DNA from: Bryoerythrophyllum caledonicum
Taxonomy: Eukaryota > Streptophyta > Bryopsida > Pottiales > Pottiaceae
Length of the DNA: 64,000 nucleotides
Assembly: GCA_963971425.1 (NCBI GenBank)
Contig: OZ020525.1
Span: 7,857,560-7,921,559, forward strand
Direction of reading: 5' to 3'
How positions within the stretch are numbered: position 1 is the first letter of the stretch; each line of letters starts with the position of its first letter. The notes under the pieces were generated by a model. That model was not told the origin of the DNA. It saw nothing but the letters and a program-made list of their open reading frames with translations, and searched no databases. The translations under genes and the position numbers were made by a program. Shown one piece after another: positions 11,102 through 22,600 of the stretch.

Positions 11102-12652
11102 TGTCGTGTTAAGAAACTTTGCTTTAGGAAAGACATGGTCTTTTTTGCATTTAGGTAGTTAAGTGCAAGACTTATCTTGTATGTGTGGCTTCAACAAACA
11201 TAAAAAATGGCTATTTTGCCTTTCTTTTGTTTCTAGTCTATCTCCATAACACTCTTAATCTAGAAGTTCCCATCTTCAAACGCTGCCTTTAAAAATCCCA
11301 CCACTAATTTTCACATAACTTTCTATCTACAAGTCTAATGATTCTAGGATTTTGACACAACCTTTATAATCTTGTTAAAAAGCTATGTACCAATTTTCAC
11401 TATTACTAGATCAATTCTCAACAAGATCCATGGCCTCAAACTCCTCTGCCTCTAATATCAGCCCCCCCTACTTCAATTCTTCATCACTCCTATTCTATTA
11501 CAGACAAAGATCTCAAAATTTGTACATAAGTCACTCATATAACAAAAAACACTTCCACAAAAAAATTAATCCTAAAGACTCTATCAATAATCTCCCAAAG
11601 CGTAGTTTCCTTATACCAAGTTTTGCCGTTGAATCCCTCAAATACCCCGGTTATAATTTACCTCATAACTTTTGGATTATAGTCCTAATGGATCTAAGAT
11701 TTTAACACAATCTTTCTAAGACAATTATAATACTACCCTCAAAATATCACAATCAAACTCACAATGATCGCGAAACACCACTCCTTCAAAGTATTTATAC
11801 ATTACTGCCTCAATTTCTAAACCCCTCTTTATTCAAATCCGCACCACGGCTTCACTACAACTCCGATTGGAGCGTGTGATACATCACTAGAAAGCTAACA
11901 ACAAGAGGAACAACATTCTAAAAACTGACAATCAAGTTCTAAAAACTCGCGATGAAACAAGCAGAAACCTGAGGCTATTTGTAGTCTTGGGGAGAAGAGC
12001 TCGAGCGGGGGAGAAGGGCAAGAAAGTCAAGAATCAACATCAGCCCACGCCTTCAAGCCCCCTTCTTTGACCAAAGTTTGGTCACCTAAGTCAATTTACC
12101 TCCAATTCTTGCCCATAACTTCCCATATAAGCCTAGATTCCCTCTTATCTCTTATCTACAATGTCAACAAGTAGCTGCCCCTATTTTCTTCCCTCTAACT
12201 TGACTCTAAACACTAGCATTTCTTACTTTTACTACAAACTAAACTACCATAACACTCTGTTTAGGTTTTTTGGTCTTAGAAGCGTTAAAAATTGGCTTAA
12301 ATACCATTAGAGCCCACGTACTGTCATCGACCGCGGCTCAGTTCGGCTGGCTGAGCATTTCGTTGCACCTCGCCGGTCCGCGTTCGATTCCTTGGCTTGT
12401 CAGAGCGGCTAGCGCACGCTTGGTCAGGGGACTGCTGGAATCAGCAGGAAAACCAGCTGGTGGACGCTCCTAAGCCCTGAGCTAGTGACAAGAGGCAGTA
12501 AAAGATCCTCTAAGATAAAGATGTTATTTGGTGAAGTATGACTGCGTAATTGAGGATGAATCCGCTAGTCATGTCTTCACCTTCGGCCCTAACCATTCTC
12601 TTTCCCCTCTTTTTAAATCCTTTTACAACATCTACTGATTTCCTTCACGACA
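11102..12652 (-). repeat. Element A right LTR (5' LTR in element orientation)
   Basis: 1551 bp with TGTCGTG...CACGACA ends, nearly identical to 1607-3157. Differences seen are at 11111 (A for G), near 11408 (TAGATC for TGGATC), near 11650 (GG for GA) and the terminal base pair. B-box-like GTTCGATTCC is at 12382-12391 and CTGAGCTAGTGACAAG at 12477-12492. The element promoter should lie here, reading toward lower coordinates, but I could not pick a convincing TATA box. Confidence 0.95.
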
Positions 12653-13428
12653 ACGAAAAACAAGAGGTACAAGATCAAGATCTAGAGTACGGACGACGAA
12701 CTAGAGGAGCAAGATCAAGAGCTAGAGCAAGCACGACGATCAAAAGGAGCAAGATCAAGAGTAGGAGTATGCACGACGCACAAGAGGAGCAATATGAGGA
12801 GCTGGAGTACGCACGACGAATATGACGAGTTAGATCAAGAGCTAGAGCAAGCACGACGAACATGAGAAGCAAGATCAAGAGCAGGAGTAAGCACGACGAA
12901 CAAGAGGAGCAAGATCAACAGCTCGAGCAAGCACAACGAACAAGAGGAGCAAGACCAAGAGCTGGAGTACGCACGACGAACAAGAGGAGCAAGATCAGAA
13001 GCAGGGGAAGCACAACGAAGAAGAGGAACAAGAACAAGACCTGGAGTAAGTACGACGAACACGAGGACGAAGATCAGGAGCTGGAGTATGCACGACGAAC
13101 AAGAGGAGCATGATCAACAGCTGGAGTAAGCACGACGAACAAGAGGAGCAAGACCAAGAGCTGGAGTACGCACGATAAACAAGAGGAGCAAGATCAGGAG
13201 GTGGAGCAAGCACGACGAACAAGACCAGCAAGATCAGGAGCCGGAGCAAGTAGGACAAACAAGACGAGCAAGATCAGGAGCTGGAGCAAGCAGGACGAAC
13301 AAGAGCAACAAGATCAGGATCTAGAGTACGGACGACGAACAAGAGGAGCATGATCAAGAGCTAGAGCAAGCGCGACGATCAAAAGGAGCAAGATCTAGAG
13401 CTGGAGTATGCACGACGCACAAGAGGAG
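12653..13428. repeat. 40-bp minisatellite array, middle block
   Basis: Same 40-bp unit as at 1-1606, starting directly after the element A LTR with ACGAAAAACAAGAGG. This is a unit variant also seen near 21957. One unit near 13000-13060 is disturbed by small indels, so phase slips there. The block ends at AAGAGGAG (13421-13428), where element B begins. The unit variant at the junction (CACAAGAGGAG then CAATATGAGGAG) is continuous with the right block at 19610. Confidence 0.95.
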
Positions 13429-14824
13429 TGTTGTAGTTTGTAGAGACAGTATTCCTCCGGAATGCTCCTAATCGTCACTAAAAGCTTCCCAGAGTAACCG
13501 CTCCGGTTTCGTTCCCACAGAGACCTAAATGTCTTCTTCCAATACTCCAGATTACTAACCTTACCCAAGTAATCCAATCACGAGTTAGCTATAGTTATTT
13601 ATCACTTATGTTAGTTCCGGATCCGTCCGGATCCGGCTGCTATACAATGGTTTCCGGAGAAGAGTTTCCGGAAATCAAGAGGGTGGTTTGATTAGTCTTT
13701 GTTCCTCCTCAGAGAGTCTCCTGGAGTTTTTAAGCGAGTGGCCGAAGTCCATTGACCCGATTTTGTGTAAGTGGCTGGGTTTCCCACTACCCTGTGACTT
13801 AAAGTGGCTAGGTACCTACTGTCCGGATTCCTAGAGTGACCAAACAACACTCTTCCTACTATGCTAACAGGTAATTCGATTGTTGTTGCTGGACTTTGAC
13901 TCTCACGACATCCGGAAGGCCTTCCGGATGCGGTCACACAGAGACTAACCGGCTACAACGGCATTCCGGGGGGTATGACTGTAAATTTCCGGATCAGAGA
14001 CTCACGGTTTGCTATGGTTACTTTATCTAGGTACTGGTATCAAGCTTTTTCTTCCTCTCTTAGGGGATAACTCCGGTATTGACAAGAGATCAGTTTAGCA
14101 CGATTTCCCGCGCAAACTAGAGATTACGAGGAACACCTCTGCAGTTCATCTCTTCCCCTCCTGGCTACTTCCGGACCCTGGGAACTACTAGGAACACCTC
14201 TGCAATAGTTCTCTCCAGCTCTCCCGGGCGATTTCCTGATACTACCCTCGATAACTTCCCCCTCCGGCAAAACAAGTGAGGTACTCTAATCCGGAAAAAT
14301 TCCTCACACAACCGCACCCTCCAGAAAGGATCCGTCACTCACAGGATTCATACGTCCCATACAAACACGAGGTAGCAAATCTGGTGAAGAAAATGGTAAC
14401 GTATATTTCCGAGTGAAATGAACAAGATGATGGTTTTTCCCAAAACCTCCTACTATATACTCTCTGAATTCCCTAAATTCAGATTTCCTTCTACCTATGA
14501 CTACGGGAAATCCGCTAGATCTTATCTAAAAGATCCGAGAAATCCGGAAAAGTCCCAGATCGGATCTCAGATCCTGAAATCTCGGAACAGTTCCTGGACT
14601 CCGGACTTCCTTCTCTAACAAAACCTGGCTATTGATTCCAGTAGCAATCGGGTGCACTTGGGGCCCCATCGATAGTCGCTACTGATCCAGACTCTAACCC
14701 TGAGAAAAAGAGGTTAACAAAAAGAAAATAAAAACCTATTTTAACCCTAAGTAGGAGCACCGGGACCCTGATTTCTCCCACTCCGGCGGGAGGGGGAACT
14801 CTCCACCGGAACGCGCGCCTTACC
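13429..14824. other. Element B left terminal region, non-coding
   Basis: About 1.4 kb without a credible ORF. It probably contains the 3' LTR or 3' UTR of element B. CCGGA-type motifs recur (for example near 13616-13640 and 13905-13935, the latter a short inverted repeat ATCCGGAAGGCCTTCCGGAT). No domain or RNA gene was seen. Confidence 0.5.
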
Positions 14825-15850
14825 CTATGCCTTCTTTGAAGCCGCCGGCGAAAGGTTGGTCTTCCTGTTGGCCGGGCCGGTTGGTGAGGGAACAGCCACC
14901 ACTGGAGTCCTAGCGTCCGGTGGTAGAGGGGGCTGGACTGGAGATCCTTCCGGAAGCGGAGGTGCTGGGGTGCCTGCCGCGGAAACTGACCCGGTCTCTT
15001 GGACCAAGTCCTTGTAGCTTCCGGACGGGCTCCTGGCTCCGGATGCTAACCTTCGTGACACTGACCTTGGAGGAGCTGGAAGGCCGCCCTTTGTCGGGGG
15101 ATCTGGAAGCCGCATAGTGGGTGGCGACAGCAGATCCGGAAGCGTCTTCAGGATCTCGCTGGTACTCGGGTTAGGGGGCACGATCCCCTCCGTCGGTGTC
15201 CGTGGCGGAGTATCTAGGGACTCCGGATTCGCGGAGGTTCCCGGCGCTGGGGTGGTTTTGGTTGGTGGTTCCGGAGTGGCGGTTGTTCGAGTTGTGGTCG
15301 GCGTGCCTTCCGGTCCAGGTGCTGTAGGTTCTTCCGGAAATTCGACGACAATGTTGTCGACTAGCACCTTCATCTGCTCCCAAGTCCTTCCCATCTTGTC
15401 AGCCTGGTCAAGGAGGAACCGGATGATGTTGGCCCGGGTGACCTTCTCCTTCTTCTCCACCAGCTCGGTGAAGAGCTGGCTTCGGTTGACCACGTCGACC
15501 GGTATGTCCAAGAAGGCCCGGACTTCCAGTAAAGCCGCTCCGGAAGCGTTGGCCTTCTCCTCGGCCAGTTTCCGGGCCGTCACCGCCACAACCGCCTCCG
15601 CTAGGTACTGCTTCATCTTCCTCTCCATATCGTTACTTGCCTTGTATAGAGAAGCGATCTGAGTGTGCAGCGCCTTCGTGCCCACCTCTCGGCTCCGGAG
15701 TTCCTCCACCCGGTTAATGGCGTCCTCCAGCCGTTCGACGCCCAGACTCCGGAAGATTTGTTCCACGGTGCTGGTGATGATGTAGTTGGTCTCCTTAAGG
15801 AGCCCAACCCTCTAGCCAATGTCGCGGGTGAGCTCATTGTGAGCCAAATA
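14825..15850 (-). pseudogene. Accessory ORF, C-terminal half (element B)
   Basis: An open frame of 313 codons (14825-15766), extended N-terminally past a TAG to about 15850 (GLLKETNYIITSTVEQIFRS). It encodes a helical, charged region (RVEELRSREVGTKALHTQIA; RKLAEEKANASGAALLEVRA), then the segment DIPVDVVNRSQLFTELVEKK, then a Pro/Thr-rich low-complexity tail. The segment around IPVDVV aligns by eye with FPVDVVLKAKMFDARLERD of the element C ORF, including the downstream helix and the acidic EFPEEP-like end. Function unknown. The N-terminal half lies at 18037-19083, and the two are separated by inserted sequence. Confidence 0.65.
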
Positions 15851-16640
15851 AACCGCCCCCTAATGGGGTGGCTTATCTTGAACACAAGATCCTACATATG
15901 GGATGCAGCCCCTTGTGCAAACATACTTAACCATTCATACAAGCATGATGACCCAAGGCGTGGTCACTTAAGAGGGTTCATTAATATTTAGTGATGTGAT
16001 GGCTGAATTCAGCCTTAGGTTGAATCCAACCTTTAGACAAGCGTAAATTCCGCCTCACAGCTCCGTTTCCAATGTTTTAAAGCTCCATTAGGTTCAATTT
16101 CGCCTTGTGAACTTGATTAGCACCTTAACCACCAATTCCAGGCCCAAGTGCGACCCTGACAGCAGCAACCAGCAGACAGGCTCCTCTTTTTATGTTAAAA
16201 GTTTAATTCTTCATTATCTTTGTGATTATGACTCCGTTTTTTACGTTTGTTTTATGTATTCTTATTAGTTTTTCTTGCTTAACACGATGGCAGCCTTCAA
16301 TTAACCGGTTGACTCAATCCGGACTCACAGCCAACGACCAGCAGTGCACACTTAACATACATGTTTATTCAAAATCGTGCACCACAATTCACGTGTATAC
16401 CACATGCATTCACACAAGTGGCCCTACTCAAACACTATACCATGCATGAGCCTCCAGCTGCCTTCACTTACTATTGTAGATTAAACCGATTGATTGGTTG
16501 AGTTGATAGCAAACCCTAATCCTAGTGAAAATTTGGCAGCGCTTCCGCGTGATATTTTGTAACTAGAAAATTTAGGGTTCCTTCTCCACATGCAATCAAG
16601 AAGATAATGAATCAATTGGGAGAGGAAGAAGGCTCCCTGA
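15837..16640. repeat. Inverted repeat arm, left copy
   Basis: From AGCCAAATAAACC onward this segment is the reverse complement of 24400-25197, with perhaps 80-85% identity by eye. Landmarks include CATGATGACCCAAGGCGTGG, CTGAATTCAGCCTTAGGTTG and AAGCTCCATTAGGTTCAATT. The two arms are separated by about 7.8 kb that includes the minisatellite. It interrupts the element B accessory ORF. No coding content was recognised. Confidence 0.8.
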
Positions 16641-18036
16641 TCTAGCTCAATTCACCCTCTGCCGTGTTCGTGGTCGTTCTTGTGCTGTGGTCGTCCTCCT
16701 CTTCTTGGTGTTCTTCACTCCACAGCCCGTATCTTCGACGTCACAGCTCCGATCTGTACGTTCTTGATCTTGTTGAAAAGCCAACGCTCTAATCTATCTA
16801 GTCCTAAAATCTTAGCTTGATTGGACAAGAACTCCGCTACTGACGAGGTAAAACCTGAGGCCGTATGAGATCCGCCACCGGTCCTCCAGCTGGTCGTCCT
16901 CACTCTGCCGCCCGTATCTTCGTCGTCACAGCTTTGATCCGCACTTTCTTGAGCTTGTTGAAAAGCCAACGTTCTAATCTATCTACTCCTAAAATTCTAG
17001 CTCGATCGGACAAGAACTCCGCTACTGACGAGGGAAAACCTGAGGCCGTACGAGATCCGCCACCGATCCTCCAGCTGGTCGTCCTCACTCCGCCGCCCGT
17101 ATCTTCGTCGTCACAGCTCCGATCCGCACGTTCTTGAGCTTGTTGGAAAGCCAACGTTCTAATCTATCTACTCTCCTATTTTCGCAACGATTGAATCAAA
17201 TTCCAGCCCACAGGAGGGGGAAATCTGAACCCTACCTCTCTCTCTCCTTCCACACACCTCTCTCACTCCCACCTCCCACACTTCGAATGAGCGCCCTCCA
17301 AGGGGGTAACCCCAAGGCCCTTGCTCCCTTCTTTGTTCCCAAGGTCGTTCCCTTCGTCGTTCACAGCCGCCATTTTGGGTGGGCACATTAATGGTCACAC
17401 TAAACAACTAGTAACTAAAAAGCTAATAAATCACTAGCCACCCTTGCATTTAACACAAGTGGGTGTCCCACTAACCAAGGAATATCTAAATCTAAACTTT
17501 GACTCCATGCCACATGTGTGTGCATGATCTCAATAAGTGAGCTATTAGCTAATTTTGAAAGGTGCAAAAAAATCTAACTCTACCTAGCTTGAATTTTCCT
17601 TGCTTGGGGGAATTCCTAATTTACTTAGTGATTGGTGAGGGTTTTTTTCCACTTCTTTTTGGAACCTTTTGGCTATTTTTTTAAGGGCTTTTAACGCCCC
17701 ATTCTTTTTTCTTTTCTCCTCACCATCCTCCTTCTTCTTCTCCCATTTTTTTGGTTTTGTGATTTCTTCATCGTGACCGAATACGGTCTACAACTCGATA
17801 GGAGGTAAATTCTTCTCCACCACTACTCATTTTAATTCTTTTCTAATTTTCTTTTGTCTTTTTTCCCTTCTCTCTTTGCTTTTCTTTTCTGGTTTATTCT
17901 CTTTTTTTTTCTTCCTTTTTGGCTAACTACATAAATTCCGCGATTGCCCATAAATGGCTCCTCTTTTAGTGAGGGGAAAGGCCACTTGGTCATTTTAATC
18001 AAAAAACCACGAGCTAGTCCATGGGATAACCCATTT
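16641..18036. repeat. Non-coding insert with 185-bp tandem repeats
   Basis: A unit beginning GTATCTTCG(A/T)CGTCACAGCT occurs at 16729, 16914 and 17099, a period of 185 bp, with the third copy partial. The segment holds LTR-like phrases (AAAAGCCAACG(T/C)TCTAATCTAT) but no recognised domain. Pyrimidine-rich sequence follows (17220-17280, 17640-17930). With the arm at 15837 it forms the sequence that separates the two halves of the element B ORF. No target duplication was identified. Confidence 0.6.
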
Positions 18037-19083
18037 TCACCACTCATTAGCCTTAATGGACCCGACGTGAGGTCCATTCATCACCTTGAGCCGTTTTTGC
18101 GGCTCACACTCATCCATCAGCTTGAGCTGACCCTTGGAGTCGTCCCGGTCCACCTTTCTCCTCTTCCGGTTGGTCCCTTCTGAGGGTCCAGACTCGTCTT
18201 CTCCTGATGATGCAGAGGAGCTACGGATGCCCGGACTCTCCGTCGCAGGTTCCTTCCCCCGAGGTCTCTTTGGGGCCTTCCGGCCCTCTGGAGTGCTGGT
18301 GGTGGCTGCTTCTAGCGCTAGCTCCCGCTCTCCGGATTCTTCCTCTTCAGACTCGTCTTCTTCGTACTTCTGGAAGTTGAGGACGATATCGTACTTCCGG
18401 ACTTCCGCCGCAGTGAGCTGCTGGTGGTGCGCATAGAAGTGTACCACATAGGAGGCCAAGGGTGTTGCCATCTTCTTCACCCTCTAGAGGTTGGCTACTA
18501 GACGGTTGATCATGTCCGTCATAAGCGTTCCCCAATCCACTACTATCTTCTTCCGGAGTGCCCTGAGGAAGGTGCAGGCCCACTTCGCCACGACCCGCTT
18601 CGGCTTTTCCGGATAGAAAATAGGGTTTAAAAACGCTAGCACGAGCTAGGCGTCCAGATGCCGAAGGTTCTGCATGTTGTAGCCGTCCTTTGGGTCAGCC
18701 GGACTCGCAAATTCGTCTACCAGGAATTCGTCTCGTCGTTCCACCACTTTGGTGCGTCCGCCCCGGAAGTCGTACGCTTGGGACCATTCCGGAACTCCCC
18801 AGTTTTCCGGATGGACTCTCAGTAACCCCTGGTACTTCTTGTCCGGAGCGCCGATAAGCTCTTGGACGTAGATCTCCTCCCGCATACCCCAGGGAACTTC
18901 GAGCAAACCCTCGCACCCCATAGTCTTCAGGCTTGACTTCAGGAGGTTAAATTCGTCCAGGTCTTCGGGAATGTCCGAAAGGACTCGGGCCAAAGGGGGA
19001 AGTCCCACGGCCGGCTCTTCGTCTCTTTTGCCGCGTCCGTCTCTATCCGTCATCTTCTTCTTAGCCATCGGCACAGACTTCAT
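18037..19083 (-). pseudogene. Accessory ORF, N-terminal half (element B)
   Basis: Starts at an ATG at 19083. Segments 18646-19083 and 18037-18480 are in the same frame, separated by two TAG codons and no frameshift. The first part includes LKTMGCEGLLEVPWGMREEI and GVPEWSQAYDFRGGRTKVVE. Between the TAGs the frame reads VLAFLNPIFYPEKPKRVVAK and VVDWGTLMTDMINRLVANL. A strongly acidic Ser/Glu-rich spacer and a basic patch (RKAPKRPRGK; NRKRRKVDRD) follow, a possible nuclear localisation signal. It aligns by eye with the element C ORF (DIPEDL.. with PKDIL..; PEKPKRV with PEKPTRV; VVDW with VVNW). Function unknown. The protein ends where the inserted sequence begins. Confidence 0.68.
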
Positions 19084-19609
19084 GAGGGCCCCCTAAATCC
19101 TCACCGTCTCTCAAGGTAGTCCCTGCACGCACCGTCCTCACAAAAGCACTCCCTAACGGACGCACGTCCGTTCTAACCGTCTAAGCTTCAAATCCTAACG
19201 GCCAAAAATTAGAAACCGGGAGCGAGGAAGTGAAAGAGGGAGAAGAAGAAAGCCTGAAGATGAAAACCCTGCACGCGACGAAGGAATGGAGAAGAAAGAG
19301 TTCTCTCCCCTGAATCCCATACTTAAGTAGTCCGGCAGTTAGTACGGAGTCATGATGACAGTTGATGGCGACAGTTCCAGCTGACGGTTCCGAATAACTG
19401 TCCGCCCCGGAAATCCGAGAACTGCTCCGGCTCCTATTTAACAGATTTTGGCTTAATTAGGGTTCGCAACCCGATCCATCCGTCATGATTCTTTTCTGAC
19501 GACTATAGGATGAATCCTAGTGGAAACTATCATAACTACTTAACTAGTTTTTTTGTTTTAACCGGATTTAAAGTTAACTTCCGGCATCATGTGGAAACGG
19601 AGTCTCACA
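19084..19609. other. Element B upstream leader
   Basis: About 0.5 kb upstream of the accessory ORF, AT-rich toward the outer end (AACTAGTTTTTTTGTTTTAACC). It ends TCTCACA against the AGGAG duplication. It presumably contains the promoter of the minus-strand ORF, but no TATA box stands out. No ORF of note. Confidence 0.4.
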
Positions 19610-22600
19610 AGGAGCAATATGAGGAGCTCGAGTACGCACGACGAACAAGAGCAGCAAGATCAGGAGCACGAGTACGCAGGACGAACAAGAGGAGCAAGAT
19701 CAAGAGCTAGAGCAAGCACGACGAACATGAGGACTAAGATCAAGAGCAAGAGTAAGCACGACAAACAAGAGGAACAAGATCAACAGCTGGAGTAAGCACA
19801 ACGAACAAGACGACAAAGATCAGGAGCTGGAGTATGCATGACGAACAAGAGGAGCAAGATCAGCAGCTAGAGGAACCTCAACGAACAAGAGGAGCAAGAC
19901 CAAGAGCTCGAGTACGCACGACGAACAAGAGCAGCAAGATCAGGAGGTGAAGTAAGCACGGCGAACAAGACGAGCAAGATCAGGAGCCGGAGCAAGCAGG
20001 ACGATCAAGAGAAGCAAGATAAGGAACTGGAGCAAGCACGACGAACAAGAGGAGCAAGATCAAGAGCGGGAGTAAGCACGACAAACAAGAGGAGCAAGAT
20101 CAAGAGCTAGAGCAAGCACGACGATCAAAAGGAGCAAAATCAAGAGCTGGAGTATGCACGACGCACAAGAGGAGCAATATGAGGAGCTGGAGTACGCACG
20201 ACAAACAAGAGCCGCAAGATCAGAAGCTGGAGTACGCACGACGAACAAGATGAGCAAGATCAAGAGCTTGAGCAAGCACGACAACAAGAGGAGCAAGATA
20301 AAGAGCAGGAGTAAGTACGACAAGCAAGAGGAGCAAGACCAAGAGCTGGAGGAAGCACGACGAACAAGAGGAGCAATATGAGGAGCTGGAGTACGCACGA
20401 CGAACAAGAGCAGCAAGATCAGGAGCACGAGTACGCACGACGAACGAGAGGAGCAAGATCAAGAGCTAGAGCAAGCACGACGAACATGAGGACCAAGATC
20501 AAGAGTTGGAGCAAGCACGACGAACAAGAAGAGCAAGACCAAGAGCAGGAGTAAGCACGACAAACTAGAGGAGCAAGATCGACAGCTGGAGTAAGCACAA
20601 CAAATAAGAGGACAAAGATCAGAAGCTGGAGTATGCACGACGAACAAGAGGAGCAAAATCAGAAGCTGGACGAACCACGACGAACAAGAGCAGCAAGATC
20701 AGGAGCACGAGTACGCACGACGAACGAGAGGAGCAAGATCAAGAGCTAGAGCAAGCACGACGAACATGAGGACCAAGATCAAGAGTTGGAGCAAGCACGA
20801 CGAACAAGAGGAGCAAGACCAAGAGCAGGAGTAAGCACGACAAACTAGAGGAGCAAGATCAACAGCTGGAGTAAGCACAACAAATAAGAGGACAAAGATC
20901 AGAAGCTGGAGTACGCACGACGAACAAGAGGAGCAAAATCAGAAGCTGGACGAACCACGACGAACAAGACGAGCAAGATCAGGAGCCGGAGCAAGCAGGA
21001 CCAACAAAAGGAGCAAGATTAGGAGCTGGAGCAAGCACGATGAACAAGAGGAGCAATATGAGGAGCAAGAGTACGCACGACGAACAAGAGCAGCAAGATC
21101 AGGAGCTAGAGCAAGCACGACGAACATGAGGACCAAGATCAAGAGCTAGAGCAAGCACGACGAACATGAGGACCAAGATCAAGAGCAAGAGTAAGCACGA
21201 CAAACAAGAGGAGCAAGATCAACAGCTGGAGTAAGCACGACGAACAAGAGGAGCAAGATCAAAAGCTGGAGCAAGCACGACGAACAAGAGGAGCAAGACC
21301 AAAAGTTGGAGGAAGCACGACAAACAAGAGGAGCAAGATCAGGAGTTGGAGCAAGCACAACGAAGAAGAAGAACATGATCAAGACCTGGAGTATGCACGG
21401 CGAATTAGAGGACAAAGATCAGGAGCTGGAGTACGCACGACGAACAAGAGGAGCAAGATCAGGAGCTGGAGCAAGCACAAGGAACAAGAGGAGGAAGATC
21501 ATGAGCTAGAGCAAGCACACGGAACAAGAGGAGGAAGATCATGACCTGGAGTAAGCACGACGAACAAGAGGAGCAAGATCAGGAGCTGGAGTAAGCACAA
21601 CGAACAAGAGGAGCAAGATCAAGAGCTGGAGTACGCACGTCAAACAAGAGGAGCAAGATGAGGAGCTGGAGCAAGCACGTCGAACAAGAGGAGCAAGATC
21701 AAGAGCTGGAGCAAGCACGACGAACAAGAGGAGCAAGATCAAGAGCTGGAGTATACACGACAAACAAGAGGAGCAAGATCAAAAGCTGGAGTAAGCACGA
21801 TGAACAAGAGGAGCAAGACCAAGAGCTGGAGTAAGCACGACGAACATGAGGAGCAAGATCAAGAGCTGGAGTACGCACGACGAACAAGAGGAGCAAGATC
21901 AAGAGCTGGAGCAAGCACGACGAACAAGAGGAGCAAGACCAAGAGCGGGAGTAAGCACGAAAAACAAGAGGAGCAAGATCAAGATCTAGAGTACAGACGA
22001 CGAACAAGAGGAGCAAGATCAAGAGCTAGAGCAAGCACGACGAGCAAAAGGAGCAAGATCTAGAGCTGGAGTATGCACGATGAACAAGAGGAGCAATATG
22101 AGGAGCTCGAGTACGCACGACGAATACGAGCAGCAAGATCAGGAGCTGGAGTACGCACGACGAACAAGAGGAGCAAGACCAAGAGCTGCAGGAAGCACGA
22201 CGAACAAGAGGAGCAAGATCAGGAGCTGGAGCAAGCACAAGGAACAAGAGGAGGAAGATCATGAGCTAGAGCAAGCACAGGGAACAAGAGGAGGAAGATC
22301 ATGACCTGGAGTAAGCACGACGAACAAGAGGAGCAAGATCAGGAGCTGGAGTAAGCACAACGAACAAGAGGAGCAAGATCAAGAGCTGGAGTACGCACGT
22401 CAAACAAGAGGAGCAAGATGAGGAGCTGGAGCAAGCACGTCGAACAAGAGGAGCAAGATCAAGAGCTGGAGCAAGCACGACGAACAAGAGGAGCAAGATC
22501 AAGAGCTGGAGTATACACGACAAACAAGAGGAGCAAGATCAAAAGCTGGAGTAAGCACGATGAACAAGAGGAGCAAGACCAAGAGCTGGAGTAAGCACGA

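Larger units (their letters stand above)
1607..12652 (-). mobile_element. Element A: Ty3/gypsy LTR retrotransposon, defective
   Basis: Complete LTR-to-LTR insertion, read on the minus strand. Both LTRs are 1551 bp, start TGTCGTG and end CACGACA (left copy CACGATA). The four bases ACGA precede the left LTR (1603-1606) and follow the right one (12653-12656), consistent with a short target duplication in the 40-bp minisatellite. Order from 11102 downward: PBS, gag, gag zinc knuckle, protease, RT, RNase H, integrase, polypurine tract. The order protease-RT-RNase H-integrase identifies Ty3/gypsy (Metaviridae-type). The coding region has several frame breaks, and its gag is split by another LTR-like sequence, so this copy cannot make its own polyprotein. 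Confidence 0.93.
13429..19609 (-). mobile_element. Element B: retroelement-like insertion with accessory ORF
   Basis: Insertion of 6181 bp in the minisatellite, flanked by the exact 5-bp direct repeat AGGAG (13424-13428 and 19610-19614). Ends are TGTTGTAG and TCTCACA, so TG...CA like an LTR element. No second copy of either end is visible inside, and no gag, protease, RT or integrase is seen. The left end resembles the start of element C (TGTYGTAGT, then GTATTC, then GTTCCCACAGAGA). It carries the split accessory ORF on the minus strand. TCCGGA/CCGGAA motifs are frequent throughout its own sequence but absent from the nested insert (15.84-18.0 kb). A non-autonomous or internally deleted LTR element is my preferred reading. 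Confidence 0.72.

Noticed and set aside
15117..15662. 181-codon plus-strand Gly/Val-rich ORF
   Set aside because: It is antisense to the better-supported accessory ORF of element B.
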